Assembly: GCA_965216335.1 (NCBI GenBank)
Contig: OZ244154.1
Span: forward strand, 3,224,001-3,288,000
DNA length: 64,000 bases
Direction: 5' to 3'
Source: JAHEJE01 sp965216335
Lineage (GTDB): Bacteria > Pseudomonadota > Alphaproteobacteria > Rhizobiales > Aestuariivirgaceae
Part shown: positions 1-8,988 of the stretch, one piece after another
Numbering within the stretch: the first letter of the stretch is position 1
How the letters are laid out: the number at the start of each line of letters is the position of its first letter
Made by a program: the position numbers and the translations under genes
The notes under the pieces: generated by a model
Databases searched by the model: none
What the model was told of the DNA's origin: nothing
Seen by the model: the letters and a program-made list of their open reading frames with translations, nothing else

Positions 1-1
1 G

Positions 2-838
2 ATCGATGTGGCGCTGGCCGATGCGGCAGAAGACCTCGGCGGACGCATCAATGCCGAAGCGAAACTGCCCGGCCTGGCGACCTGGGGCCGGGTGCGCGAC
101 TGGCGCATCGGCCAGCTGCACAAGCTCGCCAATGTCGGTCTGTATCCCGCCAGCACCATGACGGCGGACGATGTGCTGGCCTTCGGCGCCGCACATGTCG
201 CCATCGCCACCGGCAGCCGCTGGCGGACCGATGGTGCAGGCGGTTACCACCACCATCCGGTTTCCGGTCTGGAGCAGGTGACGATTCTGGGCGTTGATGC
301 CATCCTGTCCGGCGAACGCCCGGGTACCGGCCCGGTGGTGATCTATGACACCGACGCCTACTATATGGCCGGGGTGCTGGCCGAGCTGTGTCTTGCGCAA
401 GGCCTCGAGACGGTGCTGGTGACGCCCGATCCGGTGGTCTCGAAGTGGACCGAAAAGAACCTCGAACAGGCTCGCATCCAGACCCGGCTGCTGGAACTGG
501 GCGCAACACTGGTGACCGGGCACAGCCTGAAACGGGCACGCGCCGGCGTGGTTGAGGCGGCCTGTGTCTACTCCGCCAGGGTGCGTGAAATTGCCTGTGC
601 CACCCTGATCCCGGTCACCGCGCGCCTGCCGAACGATGCCCTCTGGCATGAGTTGAAGGCCCGCCAGGCCGAATGGGCCGATGCCGGGTTGAAATCCGTT
701 CAACTGATCGGCGATGCCTATGCGCCTAGCATCATCGCCGCAGCGGTCTATGCCGGTCACCGCTACGCCCGCGAGTACGGCGAAGAGATCGATCCGGACG
801 TGACGCCGTTCAAGCGCGAAGCGATCGAGGCGGGGTGA
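2..838 (+). CDS. TMADH-family NADH:flavin oxidoreductase, C-terminal part
   Basis: This is the 3' end of a gene that begins before the window; the frame is open from base 2. The visible ~278 residues match the C-terminal dinucleotide-binding half of trimethylamine/dimethylamine dehydrogenase-type proteins: an ATGSRW segment, a VVIYDTDAYYMAGVLAE Rossmann-like strand, and a terminal LIGDAYAP segment that usually contacts the nucleotide. The N-terminal FMN barrel and Fe-S cysteines lie outside the window. The family oxidatively demethylates small amines. It ends 4 bases before an ABM-domain gene, so the two are probably cotranscribed. The exact substrate cannot be read from this fragment. Confidence 0.8.
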   Translation: MDVALADAAEDLGGRINAEAKLPGLATWGRVRDWRIGQLHKLANVGLYPASTMTADDVLAFGAAHVAIATGSRWRTDGAGGYHHHPVSGLEQVTILGVDAILSGERPGTGPVVIYDTDAYYMAGVLAELCLAQGLETVLVTPDPVVSKWTEKNLEQARIQTRLLELGATLVTGHSLKRARAGVVEAACVYSARVREIACATLIPVTARLPNDALWHELKARQAEWADAGLKSVQLIGDAYAPSIIAAAVYAGHRYAREYGEEIDPDVTPFKREAIEAG

Positions 839-842
839 TACC

Positions 843-1187
843 ATGCACGTCATCGTCTTTGAGTTCTGGCCGAGCGAGGGCCGTCACGACGACTATTTCG
901 ATCATGTCGCCGCCCTCAGGCCGGAACTCGAGAAGATCCCCGGCTTCATCTCCGTTGAGCGTTTTGACAGCCTGACCGAACCGGGCAAGCTGCTGTCGCT
1001 GTCGTTCTGGGAGAGCGAGGAGGCGATTGCCCGCTGGCGCGCCCTGCCGCGCCACCGCAAGGCCCAGTCCGCCGGCCGCGCCGGCATCCTTGCGAATTAC
1101 CGCTTGCGTGTCGCCGAGGTGGCTCGCGACTATGGACCCGCCGACCGCGAGCAAGCGCCGCGAGACAGCGTCGACGTGCACGGATGA
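843..1187 (+). CDS. ABM-domain (antibiotic biosynthesis monooxygenase-like) protein
   Basis: A 114-residue protein with the small ferredoxin-like fold pattern of the ABM superfamily: an N-terminal VIVFEFWP strand, a PGFISVERF strand, then LLSLSFWESEEAIARWR and a His-containing helix. Proteins of this type act as small dimeric monooxygenases or accessory proteins. It starts 4 bases after the flavoenzyme upstream, so it probably belongs to the same transcript and may assist the same oxidation. The last ~15 residues (after RDYGP) are charged and probably disordered. Its substrate is unknown. Confidence 0.75.
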   Translation: MHVIVFEFWPSEGRHDDYFDHVAALRPELEKIPGFISVERFDSLTEPGKLLSLSFWESEEAIARWRALPRHRKAQSAGRAGILANYRLRVAEVARDYGPADREQAPRDSVDVHG

Positions 1188-1513
1188 GGCAAGAAATTGC
1201 CCCAAGGTCCGATTCTGCTGGATTGTTGCAATCCTGCCGGTTAGGCTGAACGTCCGGTCAGATTACCGCCGTCAACGGATCGGCAGTCATGCCATTATCC
1301 TCCACGGTGAACCGCAGGCATCCGGGGCATGCGTTTTGTGGCATCGGCCATGCGCCTTAGATGCGGCACTGTACTCCCTCGGTGTCCGGCAAAACGGCGT
1401 GCCTGCGGGATCTGACCGTGGCAGGCGGCAAGCGAACCCGCTGCCGCGTTGCTGGTGATCACCGGTCCGCCTCGAGACTTCCGAAGACAGCCAACACCGG
1501 GTTCGTCCGACGA

Positions 1514-1762
1514 CTGTCCAGTTTAGCATTGGGTGATGGCACAATTCTTTCATTGTATCGGATTGTTGCATGCACCGAGCAAAACCCTGACATGATTCCG
1601 GGTTGGCTGCAGGGTACTCCCTCCCCCAAAAAGGGGAGGGTCAGGGTGGGGATTGATGGCGGTGCAGCTACCGCAAGAGTTAGCCGCTGGGCACCGCCAT
1701 CAACCCCCATCCCAACCTTCCCCCTTTCTGGGGGAAGGAGGCCTTTTCGGTAAACCGGACAG
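1514..1762. mobile_element. MITE-like element, copy 1 (CTGTCCGGTTTA ends)
   Basis: The ends form a 12-bp terminal inverted repeat with one mismatch: CTGTCCAGTTTA at 1514-1525 and TAAACCGGACAG at 1751-1762. The first ~105 bases after the left end match the copy at 34512-34775, including the words CATTGTATCGGAT versus CATTGCATCGGAT and GACATGATTCCGG. The internal part is a family A palindrome. No transposase is present, so this would be a non-autonomous element. Confidence 0.7.
1619..1738. repeat. Family A palindromic repeat, copy A1
   Basis: The arms are CCCTCCCCC-AAAAA-GGGGAGGG on the left and CCTTCCCCC-TTT-CTGGGGGAAGG on the right. They enclose a perfect 13-bp stem, TTGATGGCGGTGC (from 1652) with GCACCGCCATCAA (1691-1703). 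The left arm carries four G-runs with short spacers. Homologous copies are at 18895, 34624 and 48030. Confidence 0.85.
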
Positions 1763-1772
1763 CAGGAAGCTT

Positions 1773-1828
1773 GTCCCGGTAATCCAGGACTGCAAGCCAT
1801 TTGTTCTGTTGCCCTGGATTGCCGGGAC
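1773..1828. repeat. 16-bp inverted repeat
   Basis: GTCCCGGTAATCCAGG (1773-1788) pairs with CCTGGATTGCCGGGAC (1813-1828), 15 of 16 positions matching, around a 24-base loop. It resembles a widespread alphaproteobacterial REP-like hairpin and lies downstream of both convergent genes. It could end or stabilise transcripts, but there is no U-tract. Confidence 0.6.
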
Positions 1829-2004
1829 AGCCTGGCTTTGACGACATTGGGGTTTCTTGAGGAGTTTCGTTTCTTAAATGCAATAAGCCTCGGCTCGACA
1901 CCCTCCTGTGGACGTAACGCTTACGGCGCCGGAGGAAGCCTGTTGCCCGCGCCGCAGGCGTCATCCGTCAGCCAATCGAACATCCAATGACCATTGGTCA
2001 ATGA

Positions 2005-2868
2005 CTATTGATTGCCGCGCCGGTTGAGTTGGATGCGGTTGTACATGCCTTCGATATTGAGGTCCGACCAGCGCTCGTATTGGCCCCAGTCGCGGTAATA
2101 GGACAAATCGACCGCCGCCTTGGTGGCCTCCAGGCTCTTATTGAGGCGCGCGGCGTTCAGAACCTGGTCGTGCAAGTCTTCCATATACTGGCGGAACGCA
2201 GTTACGTCGCCCTTTTCGCCGACCCTGCCGTGCCCCGGCACCAGAATGCTGAAGTCCATCCGCTCGACCTTGCGCAGCGACTGGATCCATTCCGGGATGT
2301 AGGCGTCGGGAAAGTCGCGGAACGCCACAGTCTTGACCGGGATGAAGTCGACGGCGAACAGCGCCTTCTGCTTGGGGAAATGCATGACGATCATGTTGTC
2401 GGAATGATTCTTGCCGAGATAGCGCAGATTGACCTTCTGGCCGCCGAGCTCGATGGTCATGCGTTGCTTGAAGGTGATCTCGGGCACGGCGGTCGGGCGG
2501 TTTTCACCGATGATCACCTCCTTGGCCCGCTGATGGGCCACGACGATCGCGCCGTCCTCGGCGAACACTTCTGCGCCGGCGCTGTGATCGGCATGGTCAT
2601 GGCTCAGCACCACATAACGGATCGGCTTGTCGAACTGCTTCTTGATCTTGTCCTTCAGCCACATCGCCGCTTCGGCGTTGATCGGATCGGTGGCGACCAC
2701 GCCCGCTTCAGTGACCAGGAACACCGAGTAGTGGAAATTGTTCTGAAACCGCCACAGGTCGCCCTCGATCTGCGTGATGGCGCGTTTCGGCCCGTCCTGG
2801 GCCATTGCGCCCAATGACGACAGCGCCAGGACCGCAAGTGCCAAAACGAATTTTGCAAAGCATGTCAT
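2005..2868 (-). CDS. Exported metallo-beta-lactamase-fold hydrolase
   Basis: Read from the internal Met (287 residues), because an AGGAG sits 8 bases before it and it opens directly into a signal peptide (MTCFAKFVLALAVLALSSLG, cleavage near AMA-QD). The metal motif H-x-H-x-D-H is intact at residues 90-95 (HDHADH), with later metal-ligand candidates in GKNHSDN, FAVDFIP and VPGHG. This is the MBL superfamily layout (quinoprotein-relative/SoxH-like exported members). It should act in the periplasm; the substrate is not evident. It stands between moaA and a repeat-filled gap and ends close to the 1773-1828 hairpin region. Confidence 0.75.
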   Translation of the reverse strand: MTCFAKFVLALAVLALSSLGAMAQDGPKRAITQIEGDLWRFQNNFHYSVFLVTEAGVVATDPINAEAAMWLKDKIKKQFDKPIRYVVLSHDHADHSAGAEVFAEDGAIVVAHQRAKEVIIGENRPTAVPEITFKQRMTIELGGQKVNLRYLGKNHSDNMIVMHFPKQKALFAVDFIPVKTVAFRDFPDAYIPEWIQSLRKVERMDFSILVPGHGRVGEKGDVTAFRQYMEDLHDQVLNAARLNKSLEATKAAVDLSYYRDWGQYERWSDLNIEGMYNRIQLNRRGNQ

Positions 2869-2946
2869 GTGAATTGCTCCTGCTGCCCGGTGCGGCACCG
2901 GGATGGGTTCAGTTGGGCAAAGGGTAGAGTAACGCCGCTGAAAACG

Positions 2947-3981
2947 TCAACCGCCGGTCACACTCATGTGACGCGACAGGGCCGGGCGGTTACGCTGGCG
3001 ATCGATGATGAAATCGTGCCCCTTGGGTTTGCGCGCAATAGCCTCGTCAATGGCGGCGGCGACCAGCTCGTTGCCTTCCGAGGCCCGCAGAGGCGCGCGC
3101 AGGTCGGCGGCATCCTCCTGGCCCAGGCACATGTACAGCGTGCCGGTGCAGGTCAGCCGCACCCGGTTGCAGCTTTCGCAGAAATTGTGGGTCAGCGGGG
3201 TGATGAAACCGAGACGTCCGCCGGTTTGCTTGACCTTGACGTAACGGGCAGGCCCGCCGGTTTTGTAGGGGATATCTTCCAGCTCGTAGTGGTCGAGCAG
3301 GTTGGCGCGAACCTGCGACAGCGGCAGATACTGGTCCGTGCGGTCGCCGTCGATGTCGCCGAGCGGCATGGTCTCGATCAGCGTCAGGTCCATGTCCTGG
3401 GCATGGCACCATTCCAGCATCGGCACGATTTCGTGCTCGTTGGCGTTCTTCAGCGCCACCATGTTGATCTTGATCGCCAGCCCGGCATCCTGCGCTGCCT
3501 TGATGCCGTCGCGCACCTTGGCCAGATCGCCCCAGCGGGTCAGCTCCTTGAACCTGCCGGCATCGAGCGTGTCGAGCGACACGTTGAGACGGCGCACGCC
3601 GTGGCGGTAGAGATCGCCGGCAAACCGCGACAGCTGGCTGCCGTTGGTGGTGATCGTCAGCTCTTCCAGCGCGCCGGTCTTGAGATGACGCGACAGGTTC
3701 TCGATCAGCGACATGATGTTGCGCCGCACCAGCGGCTCGCCGCCGGTCAGCCGCAGTTTCCTCACGCCCTTTTCGACAAACACCGTGCACAGCCGATCGA
3801 GCTCTTCCAGCGTCAGCAGATCGCGCTTGGGTAGGAAGGTCATGTTCTCGGCCATGCAGTACACACAGCGGAAGTCGCAGCGGTCGGTCACCGACACCCG
3901 CAGATAGGAGACATGGCGTCCGAACGGGTCGACCATCTCGGACGCGGCACTCTTGGACTTGTGCAGCACGATTTCATCCAT
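2947..3981 (-). CDS. moaA: GTP 3',8-cyclase MoaA
   Basis: A 344-residue radical SAM enzyme catalysing the first step of molybdopterin synthesis (GTP to 3',8-cyclo-GTP). The radical SAM cluster motif CX3CX2C is at residues 35-42 (CDFRCVYC). A second 4Fe-4S site follows the MoaA pattern CX2CX13C at 268, 271 and 285. GGEP is at 80-83, and the C-terminus ends in the Gly-Gly that MoaA needs. It stands apart from any other moa gene in the window. Molybdopterin would serve molybdoenzymes located elsewhere. Confidence 0.95.
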   Translation of the reverse strand: MDEIVLHKSKSAASEMVDPFGRHVSYLRVSVTDRCDFRCVYCMAENMTFLPKRDLLTLEELDRLCTVFVEKGVRKLRLTGGEPLVRRNIMSLIENLSRHLKTGALEELTITTNGSQLSRFAGDLYRHGVRRLNVSLDTLDAGRFKELTRWGDLAKVRDGIKAAQDAGLAIKINMVALKNANEHEIVPMLEWCHAQDMDLTLIETMPLGDIDGDRTDQYLPLSQVRANLLDHYELEDIPYKTGGPARYVKVKQTGGRLGFITPLTHNFCESCNRVRLTCTGTLYMCLGQEDAADLRAPLRASEGNELVAAAIDEAIARKPKGHDFIIDRQRNRPALSRHMSVTGG

Positions 3982-4033
3982 GGGCCGGACAATGCGGTTT
4001 CCGGCCTGCCCCCGTCAAGAAAAACAGCAGCGC

Positions 4034-4945
4034 CTATCTGTCACGTTCCGGTGCGCGGGATTGGGCATGGCCCAAAAGCCAGGCCTTGAAGGTCTCGCGC
4101 GCATCGAGCCGGGTGCCGGGCAGTTCGTGCGGTTCCAGGATGTAGTAGTCGTGATTGATCTGCACCGCGACGTCGGACAATTGCACCAGCCGCCCGGTTG
4201 CCAGGTCGTCGGCCAGAAGGGCAGGGGCGCACAAGGCGACGCCATGCCCGGCAAGGGCGGCCGAGCGCAGCAGGTTGAAGTCTTCGAACACCGGGCCCGG
4301 CGGCAACGCTTCCGCCTCGACGCCGGCATTGTGGAACCAGTTCTCCCAGCCGCGCCGGTTCTGTTCGTGCAAAAGGTCGGCGCCGAGAAGCTGTGAAGGC
4401 TCATCGAAAGGCCCCATGTCGGTGAGATACTGCCTGGCGCACACCGGGCAGGCATCCCCGTTCAGCAACCGGGTCACCTTGAGGCCCGGCCAGTCCCCGG
4501 TGCCGTAGGCGATGGCGATGTCGACGTCCTGAAAGTCGATCGGTGTGCCGTGAATGGCATAGAGCAGCTTGATGCGGATGTCCGGGTGATGCCGCCAGAA
4601 CGCCGACAGCCGGGGGATCAGCCAGCAGGTGGCAACAGACGGAATGGCCGCCACGGTGAGCGCCGGCGCTTCGTCGGCGACCGAGATGCGCCGGCAGGTG
4701 CGCGCGATATCGCCGAACGCCTCACCCAGCGAGGCCGCGAGTTCGGCTCCCTTGGCGGTGACGGAAATGCGCCGCCCGTTGCGCTCGAACAGCTCGAAGC
4801 CGAACCAGCCCTCAAGCTGGCGCACCTGATGACTGACGGCCGACTGGGTGACGCACAGTTCCTCAGCGGCCTGCGAGAAGTTGCCGTAACGCGCCGCGGC
4901 CTCGAAGGAACGCAGGGCGGTCAGCGGCGGCAGTTTCTGCATCAT
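4034..4945 (-). CDS. LysR-type regulator, GcvA-like
   Basis: A 303-residue regulator. The start MMQKLPPLTALRSFEAAARY is preferred because GGGAG sits 5 bases upstream and it opens the typical GcvA-like N-terminus. The winged HTH covers roughly residues 5-65 (NFSQAAEELCVTQSAVSHQVRQLE is its core), followed by a LysR effector domain that includes LTVAAIPSVATCWLIPRL. It is transcribed away from the creatinase gene across a ~160-base gap, so the simplest reading is that it controls creatinase and perhaps the PotABCD-like genes behind it. No operator could be assigned with confidence. Confidence 0.85.
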   Translation of the reverse strand: MMQKLPPLTALRSFEAAARYGNFSQAAEELCVTQSAVSHQVRQLEGWFGFELFERNGRRISVTAKGAELAASLGEAFGDIARTCRRISVADEAPALTVAAIPSVATCWLIPRLSAFWRHHPDIRIKLLYAIHGTPIDFQDVDIAIAYGTGDWPGLKVTRLLNGDACPVCARQYLTDMGPFDEPSQLLGADLLHEQNRRGWENWFHNAGVEAEALPPGPVFEDFNLLRSAALAGHGVALCAPALLADDLATGRLVQLSDVAVQINHDYYILEPHELPGTRLDARETFKAWLLGHAQSRAPERDR

Positions 4946-5107
4946 GCGGCTCCCGGAGTTTCGCAGATGAATTTGGCTCATATGGCAGGTGAGAATTCAT
5001 CCTTTGACGGCGGCGAAAAATAGCCGTTCTGTGCGCCGACGGCAATGCCGGTGTGATTTCAGTTCATATGCGGGGCCATCCGCCCCGGCTCTCAGGGAGT
5101 GTGAAAG

Positions 5108-6337
5108 ATGGATGCATCAGTGATGTTGAACCGGCCGCGCACGGTCGACTACCGCAACAATGGCGTAAAGGCGCCGGGTGCGTTTTCCGATGCCGAAATG
5201 CAGCGCCGTCAGAATGCCGTCCGCGCGGAAATGGCGACCGGCGACATCGATGCCGCGGTGTTCACCTCGTTCCACAACATCTGCTATCTGGCCGGATTCC
5301 TGTATTGCCAGTTCGGCCGCAACTACGCCCTGGTGTTGACCGCGGACGCCGCGACCACCGTGACCGCGGCGATTGACGGCGGCCAGCCCTGGCGGCGGAC
5401 GTTCGGCGACAATCTGACCTACACCGACTGGCAGCGCGACAATTTCTTTCAGGCTGTACGTCAGCTTGCAGGCCGCGCAAGGCGCATCGGCATTGAGTGC
5501 GATCACATGCCGATTGCCGTGCGCGATCAGCTCCGGGACGTCCTGCCGGGTGTGGAGTTCGTCGATATCTCCAGCGCCGCGATGCGTCACCGGATGATCA
5601 AGTCGCACGAGGAGATCGCCCACATCACCGAAATGACCCGCATCGCGGACCTTGGCGGCGCCGCCTGTGTCGAGGCCGTGGAGGTTGGCGCCCGGGAGTT
5701 CGAAATCGCCCGCCATGCGACGACCGCGATGATCCGCGAAATCGCCAGGTCGTGGCCGGACAGCGAACTGATGGATACCTGGACCTGGTTCCAGTCCGGT
5801 CTCAACACCGACGGCGCACACAACCCGCTGACCACGCGCAAAGTCGAGGCCGGCGATATCCTGTCGCTGAACTGCTTTCCGATGGCGTGCGGCTACTATG
5901 TGGCGCTCGAGCGGACGCTGTTTGCCCGCCATGCCAGCGACGCCCATCTGAAGAACTGGCAGATCAACTGCGAGGTGCATGAAGCCGGCCTGAAATTGCT
6001 CAGGCCCGGCGCCCGCTGCGGCGACATCGCCCGTGCGCTCAATGAGATCTACGCCCGCCATGACCGCCTGCAGTACCGCACGTTCGGCTACGGACATTCC
6101 TTCGGCGTCCTGTCGCACTACTACGGCCGTGAGGCCGGTCTTGAGTTGCGTGAAGACATCGACACCGTTCTTCAGCCGGGCATGGTCGTATCGATGGAAC
6201 CGATGATCATGATACCCGAAGGCGAGCCCGGCGCGGGCGGTTACCGCGAGCACGATATCCTCGTTATCACCGACGACGGAAACAGGAACATCACCGGCTT
6301 TCCGTACGGCCCCGAACATAACATTGTCGCATGTTAA
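5108..6337 (+). CDS. Creatinase (creatine amidinohydrolase)
   Basis: A 409-residue M24-fold enzyme. Long stretches match remembered Pseudomonas creatinase: IDGGQPWRRT, YTDWQRDNFF, MDTWTWFQSG, NTDGAHNP, QYRTFGYGHSFG, SHYYGREAGLELRED and VVSMEPMIM. The catalytic His (His232 in P. putida) is His238 in NTDGAHNP. Creatinase hydrolyses creatine to sarcosine and urea without metal; the peptidase metal ligands are replaced here as expected. AGGGAG precedes the ATG. It is divergent from a LysR gene and upstream of an ABC importer. The product sarcosine could feed the dehydrogenase at 20.9-23.3 kb. Confidence in the family is high; activity on other guanidino acids cannot be excluded. Confidence 0.9.
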   Translation: MDASVMLNRPRTVDYRNNGVKAPGAFSDAEMQRRQNAVRAEMATGDIDAAVFTSFHNICYLAGFLYCQFGRNYALVLTADAATTVTAAIDGGQPWRRTFGDNLTYTDWQRDNFFQAVRQLAGRARRIGIECDHMPIAVRDQLRDVLPGVEFVDISSAAMRHRMIKSHEEIAHITEMTRIADLGGAACVEAVEVGAREFEIARHATTAMIREIARSWPDSELMDTWTWFQSGLNTDGAHNPLTTRKVEAGDILSLNCFPMACGYYVALERTLFARHASDAHLKNWQINCEVHEAGLKLLRPGARCGDIARALNEIYARHDRLQYRTFGYGHSFGVLSHYYGREAGLELREDIDTVLQPGMVVSMEPMIMIPEGEPGAGGYREHDILVITDDGNRNITGFPYGPEHNIVAC

Positions 6338-6494
6338 GCGTGGTTTCTCGCCGAAATCCGCCACTTTCGATTCGGCGAAGCATCCTTAAGAATAACTTGA
6401 AACAGCGCGCCAATGCGGGGTTGAACACCGCTTCCATTGCCAATAAGGTAAAAAGAAAACGAATAAGCAAGTCTAGGGAGGGACAGTCGGGCGA
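6338..6494 (+). promoter_or_regulatory. Leader of the PotABCD-like operon
   Basis: This 157-base gap separates creatinase from the ATPase gene. It has an A-rich stretch (near 6445-6470) and an AGGGAGGG purine run about 12 bases before the ATG. That spacing is slightly long for a Shine-Dalgarno, so a start at the in-frame ATG at 6525 is a possible alternative. No -35/-10 pair could be called securely. Confidence 0.3.
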
Positions 6495-7610
6495 ATGGCT
6501 GAGGGAAATGGTGCCGGCGAACCTATGGTCCGGTTCGACGGTGTGCAAAAGAGCTATGACGGCGAGACCCTGGTCGTAAAAGACCTGAATGTCGACATCG
6601 CCAAGGGTGAGTTCGTCACCATGCTGGGCCCGTCCGGCTCCGGCAAGACAACAAGCCTGATGATGCTGGCCGGGTTTGAGCCGGCAACGCACGGCGAGAT
6701 TTATCTCAACGGACAGCCGATCAACAACGTGCCGCCGCACAAGCGCGGCATCGGCATGGTGTTCCAGAATTACGCCCTGTTCCCGCATATGACGGTGGCC
6801 GAGAACCTGGCCTTTCCGCTGCACGTGCGCAACATGAGCAAGGCTGACGCCGAGGATCGCGTCAACAAGGTCTTGCAGATGGTCGAGCTGCCGGAATTCG
6901 GCAATCGGCGCCCGGCGCAATTGTCCGGTGGCCAGCAGCAGCGTATCGCCGTTGCCCGCGCGCTGGTCTTCGAGCCCGATCTGGTGCTGATGGATGAGCC
7001 GCTCGGCGCACTCGACAAGCAACTGCGCGAGCAGATGCAGTACGAGATCAAGCACATTCATGAGAATCTTGGCGTGACCGTGGTCTATGTGACCCACGAT
7101 CAGTCCGAAGCTCTGACCATGTCGGACCGCATCGCGGTGTTCAATGATGGCGTGATCCAGCAGTTGTCCTCGCCCGAGGATCTCTACGAGCGGCCGGACA
7201 ATTCGTTCGTTGCCCAGTTCATCGGTGAGAACAACAAGCTCAACGGCCGCGTCGAGAAGATTGGCGACAACAAGGAGTGCACGATCAAGCTCGACTCTGG
7301 CGAGACCGTCAAGGCGCTCGGCGTTAACGTTGGCGGTGTCGGTGACCGCACGACGATGTCGCTGCGCCCCGAACGTGTCGAGGTCAATCCGAAGAGCGGA
7401 TCGATGCCCAACGTTCTGACCGGGGAGATTTCCGAGCTGATCTATCTTGGCGATCATATCCGGACCCGCATGACGGTAGCCGGGCATGACGATTTCATCG
7501 TCAAGATTCCCAATACTTATGGTCATGAACCGTTGGCCGAAGGCTCGACGGCAAAGATCGGCTGGCAGACGGAAGACTGCCGCGCGCTGGATCCGCTGGC
7601 GCTCGCCTGA
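6495..7610 (+). CDS. Polyamine-type ABC importer ATPase (PotA-like)
   Basis: A 371-residue cytoplasmic ATPase. Walker A is GPSGSGKTT (~residues 45-53), the signature is LSGGQQQR, Walker B is LVLMDEPLGALD, and the H-loop is VTHDQSEAL. A C-terminal TOBE-like regulatory domain follows (residues ~240-371, SLRPERVEV). It is the first gene of a four-gene importer (ATPase, binding protein, two permeases). Coming directly after creatinase, the importer may bring in creatine or a related guanidino or amino compound rather than spermidine; that is inference. Confidence 0.85.
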   Translation: MAEGNGAGEPMVRFDGVQKSYDGETLVVKDLNVDIAKGEFVTMLGPSGSGKTTSLMMLAGFEPATHGEIYLNGQPINNVPPHKRGIGMVFQNYALFPHMTVAENLAFPLHVRNMSKADAEDRVNKVLQMVELPEFGNRRPAQLSGGQQQRIAVARALVFEPDLVLMDEPLGALDKQLREQMQYEIKHIHENLGVTVVYVTHDQSEALTMSDRIAVFNDGVIQQLSSPEDLYERPDNSFVAQFIGENNKLNGRVEKIGDNKECTIKLDSGETVKALGVNVGGVGDRTTMSLRPERVEVNPKSGSMPNVLTGEISELIYLGDHIRTRMTVAGHDDFIVKIPNTYGHEPLAEGSTAKIGWQTEDCRALDPLALA

Positions 7611-7769
7611 CGGTGAGTTGTGGAGAAAAATCCGAATGTAAGGGTGCTTGACCGCCCCCAATGATCGGTCGGGACCCTTATGACACGAGGTACGGTAATT
7701 CTTGGGAGGGAAGTCCGACCTCAACCCCGGTGCAGGCACCGGTTTTCGAAAACCAAGGGAGTAACCTAC

Positions 7770-8870
7770 ATGAAGTTCATTGCTAAACTTGCAGCCACCG
7801 TGAGTGCCGTCGCCCTGGGCGTCGGTGCCGCCAATGCTGCCGACCTGACGGTCACCTCGTGGGGCGGGGCCTACACCGCCTCGCAGCAGAAAGCCTATGG
7901 CGAGCCGTGGGAAAAGGCCACCGGCAAGAAGATCCACTGGGAGAACTACAACGGTGGTCTCGGCGAAGTGAAGACGCAGGTTGAATCCGGCGCCGTCACC
8001 TGGGACATCGTCGACCTTCTGCCGAGTGAAGTTCGCACCGGTTGTGATGAAGGCCTGTTCGTCAAGGTTCCGGCTGACAAGCTGGCGCCGGCTCCCGATG
8101 GCGGCTCGTTTGACGACGACATGATGGTACCGCGCCCGAACGAGTGCGCCATTCCGCAGATCTGGTGGTCATACATGGCCTTCTACGACAAGAAGACCTG
8201 GCCGGAGAACGGACCGACCACGCTCGCGGACTTCTACGATCTCAAGAAGTTTGAAGGAAAGCGCGGCATCCACACCTGGGCCAGCGCCAATATCGAAATG
8301 GCCTTGGTTGCCGACGGCGTTGACCCCAAGGGGGTCTATGAGGTGATGGACACCGAGGAAGGTCTCGACCGTGCTTTTGCCAAGCTCGATACCATCAAGA
8401 ACGACGTCGTGTTCTGGTCTGCTGGGTCCAAGCCGCTTGAGTTGGTGAAGTCTGGCGAAGTGACGATGGCCTATGCCTACAATGGCCGCGTCGGTGCTGC
8501 CATCCTCGGCGAAGGCGCGACCTTCGTGCCGATCTGGGATGGCCAGGTGCTCGAAGAAGAATGGCTTGCGATCTTGAAAGGCACCAAGAACCTGGAGACC
8601 GCGCTCGACTTCGTGAAGTTCGCTTCGGCTCCTGAGCAGCAGGCGGGTCAGGCCCAGTACATCAACTACGGCCCGATGCGCAAGTCTGCCTTTGCGATCA
8701 TGGAGGCCGGCGAGCCTTGGTTCAACGCTCCCGATGGCAAGAAGAACATCCTGGAGCACATGCCGAACCGCGAGGAAGTGATGCCGCGCTCGGTTCTCGC
8801 CAATCCCGATTGGTGGGCCGACAACGGCGATGAAGTCAACGAGCGGTTCAAGGCCTGGATGGCCAAGTAA
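7770..8870 (+). CDS. PotD/COG0687-type periplasmic substrate-binding protein
   Basis: A 366-residue binding protein. The start at 7770 has AAGGGAG nine bases upstream and gives a clean signal peptide (MKFIAKLAATVSAVALGVGA, then ANA-ADL). The mature protein begins LTVTSWGGAYTASQQ, typical of the spermidine/putrescine-binding family, and continues with VDLLPSEV, IPQIWWSYMAFYDKKTWP and a C-terminal RFKAWMAK. The PotD acidic polyamine pocket was not verified, so the ligand is open. It sits between the ATPase and permease genes, followed by a stem-loop that may raise its expression over that of the permeases. Confidence 0.85.
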   Translation: MKFIAKLAATVSAVALGVGAANAADLTVTSWGGAYTASQQKAYGEPWEKATGKKIHWENYNGGLGEVKTQVESGAVTWDIVDLLPSEVRTGCDEGLFVKVPADKLAPAPDGGSFDDDMMVPRPNECAIPQIWWSYMAFYDKKTWPENGPTTLADFYDLKKFEGKRGIHTWASANIEMALVADGVDPKGVYEVMDTEEGLDRAFAKLDTIKNDVVFWSAGSKPLELVKSGEVTMAYAYNGRVGAAILGEGATFVPIWDGQVLEEEWLAILKGTKNLETALDFVKFASAPEQQAGQAQYINYGPMRKSAFAIMEAGEPWFNAPDGKKNILEHMPNREEVMPRSVLANPDWWADNGDEVNERFKAWMAK

Positions 8871-8902
8871 GCCTGACGGCTCTGGCTGATCACGAAAGTT
8901 GG

Positions 8903-8928
8903 ACCGGAAGGCTTGCGGGCCTTCCGGT
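8903..8928 (+). terminator. Stem-loop after the binding-protein gene (partial terminator or mRNA stabiliser)
   Basis: ACCGGAAGGC (8903-8912) pairs perfectly with GCCTTCCGGT (8919-8928) around a 6-base loop. There is no U-tract, so full termination is unlikely. Hairpins at this position in ABC operons commonly protect the binding-protein message and reduce read-through into permease genes. Confidence 0.65.
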
Positions 8929-8988
8929 TCACCGCCCGGCGGGGGACGGGCATTACGATAAATTTGTCAATTTGAACGGGTGGCAACC

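Larger units (their letters stand above)
1188..2004. other. Intergenic region with decayed and repetitive DNA
   Basis: This 0.8-kb gap lies between convergent genes (ABM +, MBL -). No convincing coding sequence was seen. Its right half is occupied by a MITE-like element with an internal family A palindrome (1514-1762) and a separate 16-bp inverted repeat (1773-1828). The left part (1188-1510) shows nothing recognisable. Confidence 0.6.

Noticed and set aside
6291..7937. A long minus-strand frame opposite the importer ATPase gene
   Set aside because: It overlaps a clear ATPase with intact Walker motifs; its composition is that of a shadow frame.
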